From Pseudomonas knackmussii B13 (GTDB taxonomy: Bacteria > Pseudomonadota > Gammaproteobacteria > Pseudomonadales > Pseudomonadaceae), in NCBI RefSeq assembly GCF_000689415.1, contig NZ_HG322950.1, positions 1,736,001 to 1,800,000 of the forward strand: a DNA stretch of 64,000 nucleotides, written 5' to 3'. The position numbers were made by a program, and so were the translations under genes. Numbering within the stretch: the stretch's first letter is position 1; every line of letters starts with the position of its first letter. Below the pieces are notes generated by a model, which had not been told where the DNA came from, searched no databases, and saw only the letters and a program-made list of their open reading frames with translations. Shown piece by piece: positions 61,679 through 64,000 of this stretch.

Positions 61679-62734
61679 TCAGTCGTGCTGGCGCACTATG
61701 GCTTTGACGTAACGGGAGGGGATCTGCGCCTGGGCGTTGCTATCGCCATCCAGGCGCAGGATCAGGCTTTCGCCCAGCGACCAGACGACATGGACGTTCT
61801 TTAGCGTGCAGGCCTGATCGAGCTTCAGCATCTCGGGCGGGCTCTTTTCGCAGTAGTCATTTTTCAGGGCGATGGCGTTGGCCTCGTAAGCGCCCAGGCC
61901 CAGGCCCTTGACCACGCGTTCCGGCAGGCCTGCGAGCACACCGCTGTAGAACGCGATGGCCAGGGCGAAGAACAGTGAGAAGTGCAGGGCGTAGTTGAAG
62001 CCGCCGAAGCTTCCCAAGGCACTGATGGCGGCCAGCAGGCAGGCGCCGAGCGGGATCAGGTAGAACACGGCGATCTTCAGGTATTTGCCATCCAGCCCGT
62101 CGATGAACTTCGCCGTGTCCGCAATCACCGTGAAGGCGACGCCGCAGGCAATCAGGATGGGAACCCAGGCGTGATAGGCGAACCTGAGGATGTTGAAGCG
62201 GGCCAGGCGGAGGGTTCGTTGCAGCACAAGGCCGAATAGCAGAGCGACCAGCAAGGTCACGGTGAACAATACGAACAGGTACATCTTCGCCGAGTAGAGC
62301 AAGACCGAAGACAGGATCAGCGAGCAGAGGCAGTAAGGGCCCGCGTAGCAGATCAGAACCAGGATCACCGCTCTTCGTGTTCTGTGTTCTTCGTCGCGAC
62401 CAAGCCAGTCAGCGATGTGACTGCGCACTTCTGAATGCTGGATGAAGCTGTGGAAGAACCAGAAGCCAGGCACCAGCATGCCGAACCACAACAGCCCGAT
62501 GATCACGAACCCCATCAAGCCGGCTCCCAACAGCAGCGATGAGAACTGCAGCAGGTCGAAGCTCGGGTAGAAGTGGTTCGCGTAGAAGTACAGCAGGAAG
62601 ACCGCGAAGCCTGCCGCAGGCGGCGCGAACTTGGCGATGGGGGAGAAGTACTGCTTGAAGAACGCCGAACTGGCGGCGGCGAATCGTTCGATCGGGTCCT
62701 GTTCCGGGACGGGGCGGTCGCTCCATCGTTCCAT
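61679..62734 (-). CDS. Multi-helix inner-membrane protein, unknown function
   Basis: This 351-residue protein has about seven hydrophobic stretches between residues 40 and 290. One is the FAVFLLYFYANHFYPSFDLL region and others are in the middle, such as YLFVLFTVTLLVALLFGLVL. A soluble C-terminal part has two Cys (NDYCEKSP and QACTLKNV) and ends QIPSRYVKAIVRQHD. The start at 62734 (MERWSDRPV) follows AAGGAAG; an ATG at 62773 is longer but has no site. No family recognised. Confidence 0.6.
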   Translation of the reverse strand: MERWSDRPVPEQDPIERFAAASSAFFKQYFSPIAKFAPPAAGFAVFLLYFYANHFYPSFDLLQFSSLLLGAGLMGFVIIGLLWFGMLVPGFWFFHSFIQHSEVRSHIADWLGRDEEHRTRRAVILVLICYAGPYCLCSLILSSVLLYSAKMYLFVLFTVTLLVALLFGLVLQRTLRLARFNILRFAYHAWVPILIACGVAFTVIADTAKFIDGLDGKYLKIAVFYLIPLGACLLAAISALGSFGGFNYALHFSLFFALAIAFYSGVLAGLPERVVKGLGLGAYEANAIALKNDYCEKSPPEMLKLDQACTLKNVHVVWSLGESLILRLDGDSNAQAQIPSRYVKAIVRQHD

Positions 62735-63105
62735 GCGGCTTCCTTGCTGGTGGGCTGGCTGAGTGGTGGCCATGGTATTGGGCTGCTCTCGGGCGTGTCA
62801 CCTGGGCTTGTTGGGCGTGATGCGATCCGGTGTTGTTCCGGCGCCGCGATTCGTCTCCGCGTCATCCCCGCGAACGCGGGGGCCCAGTTGCCCACGGGTT
62901 GGGTGTTGCTGCGCCGCTTTGGCGTTTGTGGATGTTTCGCTGGAAGTCCTGCTCTTCGTAGGAGCGAGCTTGCTCGCGAACCCTTGGTCCCGCAGCGGCG
63001 CCGTTCGCGAGCAAGCTCGCTCCTACAGGGACGTTGCCAAGCCGGATTCCATCCAAGGGCGCACAACCGCAAGGCGGTTATGCGCCGATTCGCCAGGGTT
63101 GCCGG
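62735..63105. repeat. Intergenic region with three repeat types
   Basis: This gap carries a CCCGCGAACGCGGG palindrome (62858-62886, similar to the one near 47850). It also carries a GTAGGAGCGAG...CTCGCTCCTAC REP (62958-63026), and a hairpin with GCACAACCGC-AAG-GCGGTTATGCGCC (63058-63086). No gene is supported. Confidence 0.75.
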
Positions 63106-63570
63106 TCAGACGCTGGTTGGCGCGGGCAGGTCCGGCCATTGGCGGTAGGGCACCCACAACATTCCTTGCCAGTGCAGCACCGTGAGCGCTTGCGTCGGGC
63201 CGTGGAGGGTTTCGCGGCGGGGTTGGCGGGTGTCGTGGCGGTACAGGTCGCGCAGCGTCGGGATCACGTGTTGGGTGAGCCATTGGCGGATGCAGCGGTT
63301 TTCCGGGTGGTAATGGTGGATCAGCGTGGCGTACACGCCGGATTCGCTGAGCAGCAGGGCGTCCTCGTAGTCGCCGTGGCTGGCACGCAGCCAGGCCCAG
63401 CGGTGCTGGTCGTCGTCGAGGTTGCGGGTCACGCGGTCTTCCAGCAGCGGCAGGCCCATCAGGCGGCCGAGATCGTGGGCGCAGAACCAGCATTGGTCTT
63501 CCAGCAGCAGCGCGCGCAGCTGGCGCTTGTGGCGGGTGAAGACGGTGGGGATCAGGACCTCTTCAGACAT
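63106..63570 (-). CDS. Bro-N domain phage antirepressor-like protein
   Basis: This 154-residue protein has a Bro-N domain (FTRHKRQLRALLLEDQCWFC, then AHDLGRLMGLPLL, LLSESGVYATLIHHYHPENR and IRQWLTQHVIPTLR). Phage antirepressors with this domain block repressors or act as DNA-binding regulators. There is no C-terminal KilA/ANT domain, and no other phage gene lies nearby. Its ATG overlaps the end of a 30-residue leader ORF, and a C4-like RNA lies upstream, so it is under RNA-level translational control. Confidence 0.82.
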   Translation of the reverse strand: MSEEVLIPTVFTRHKRQLRALLLEDQCWFCAHDLGRLMGLPLLEDRVTRNLDDDQHRWAWLRASHGDYEDALLLSESGVYATLIHHYHPENRCIRQWLTQHVIPTLRDLYRHDTRQPRRETLHGPTQALTVLHWQGMLWVPYRQWPDLPAPTSV

Positions 63571-63655
63571 GGCGCACCTCCGGGGTGGAGGGGGAAGAGG
63601 GCGGGTACAGCGAAGCGCCTTCGGGCTGAAGGCTCGGGTCGGTAGGCATATCCAT
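63563..63655 (-). CDS. 30-residue leader ORF overlapping the Bro-N gene
   Basis: ATG 63655 (or 63649) reads MDMPTDPSLQPEGASLYPPS and continues to stop at 63563, 8 bases beyond the Bro-N start. AGGT lies just upstream, adjacent to the CACACAG arm of the leader hairpin. The position is that of icd/orfx in phage P1 and P7 immunity loci, where ant translation depends on the upstream small frame. Coding is plausible but weak alone. Confidence 0.45.
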   Translation of the reverse strand: MDMPTDPSLQPEGASLYPPSSPSTPEVRHV

Positions 63656-63660
63656 TACCT

Positions 63661-63876
63661 CTGTGTGATTGCCCAGCTTTCTTAGGGCTGGGGTGCCGGG
63701 AGCTAAGAAACCCCACACAGAGGGCCGGACGTATTCCCCTTTCGGGTCTTGTATTAGCCCACTCCCGACGTCGCAGAGGTTTTTCGAGGACGAATGAAAC
63801 CGGCGTGCTCGAAAAAGCCGCTTAACTTTCGGGAGCGGTCTGGCCGCTGTGTGACAGGCGTTTCTTAGGCGCCGGG
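63661..63876 (-). ncRNA. C4-like antisense RNA/leader of the Bro-N operon
   Basis: On the minus strand the leader carries CTGTGTG and TTTCTTAG (63720-63703), complementary to two similar segments. One lies upstream (63876-63846, with CCTAAGAAA and TCACACAG). The other lies downstream at 63700-63661, directly before the AGGT of the leader ORF. A further stem pairs GGTTTTTCGAG (63778-63788) with CTCGAAAAAGCC (63808-63819). Two targets for one antisense segment, ahead of an antirepressor gene, is the layout of phage C4 antisense RNA, which hides the ribosome site of the target frame. Exact ends are not determinable. Confidence 0.6.
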
Positions 63877-64000
63877 CGAGATGTTAGGAGCTTGGGATGA
63901 GGGGGTCAACTACCAAACTTTTCTCGACTCTCAGTGAAGGCTCTATTGATTTTTTCGTGTAGAGGCGATGCGCTTGAGTTAATTGATTTTGCGTAGGTAT

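Overview
The window is high-GC gammaproteobacterial DNA from a Pseudomonas-type chromosome. The order cheA, cheB, motC, motD, parA/parC-like, parP-like, cheW, DUF2802-like matches the chemotaxis cluster I of Pseudomonas. It is followed by a complete ccmABCDEFGHI cytochrome c maturation operon. Intergenic GTAGGAGCG...CTCCTAC repeats of the Pseudomonas REP kind recur throughout. No tRNA, rRNA, insertion sequence or CRISPR array was seen.

Layout. (1) 1-9454: the end of the flagellar chemotaxis and motor operon, starting inside cheA, then an orphan receiver-like protein and a convergent fliK-like/flhB-C-like pair. (2) 9645-17075: the ccm operon on the + strand with overlapping genes, and a lipoprotein. 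(3) 17176-34764: ordinary core genes on both strands. These include a GGDEF cyclase, a lipoate ligase-like protein, a KefB/C antiporter, a degenerate pseudouridine synthase, an AI-2E family exporter, an MsbA-like ABC exporter, CvfB, peptide deformylase, YihY, a PilU paralogue, a soluble BdlA-like receptor, a parvulin and MdaB, plus small proteins. A 21-base G run lies at 33573-33593. (4) 34924-44219: an unusual accessory stretch. It holds a chimeric response regulator fused to one beta-rich repeat unit, a 640-residue protein with five such units and no Sec signal, and an AT-rich spacer. It continues with a LuxR-type regulator whose receiver has lost its key residues, a MalT-like LuxR ATPase, a free-standing holin and GH19 endolysin pair, and another degenerate receiver. 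The same 19-base dyad lies upstream of the LuxR gene and of the holin. (5) 44229-47588: small secreted, cupin and membrane proteins. (6) 47907-56880: a phenol catabolic island with catA, the sigma-54 activator gene dmpR and dmpKLMNOP-sphA. Phenol is hydroxylated by the DmpKLMNOP monooxygenase and the catechol is opened at the ortho position by CatA; no meta-cleavage gene is seen. Both catA and the dmp operon have recognisable -24/-12 promoters with paired DmpR-like upstream sites at equal spacing. catA carries an exact in-frame 201-base tandem duplication. (7) 56998-63570: a lipase, an LTA synthase-like phosphotransferase, a lipoprotein, a membrane protein and a Bro-N protein. The Bro-N gene is preceded by a translationally overlapping leader ORF and a C4-like antisense RNA leader.

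The most promising candidate for an undescribed system is 34924-44219. It could be a regulated lysis or release cassette (type 10 secretion-like) paired with signal-less repeat proteins and controlled by non-canonical LuxR regulators. That functional link is inference. The gene content, the domain losses and the shared dyad are visible in the sequence.
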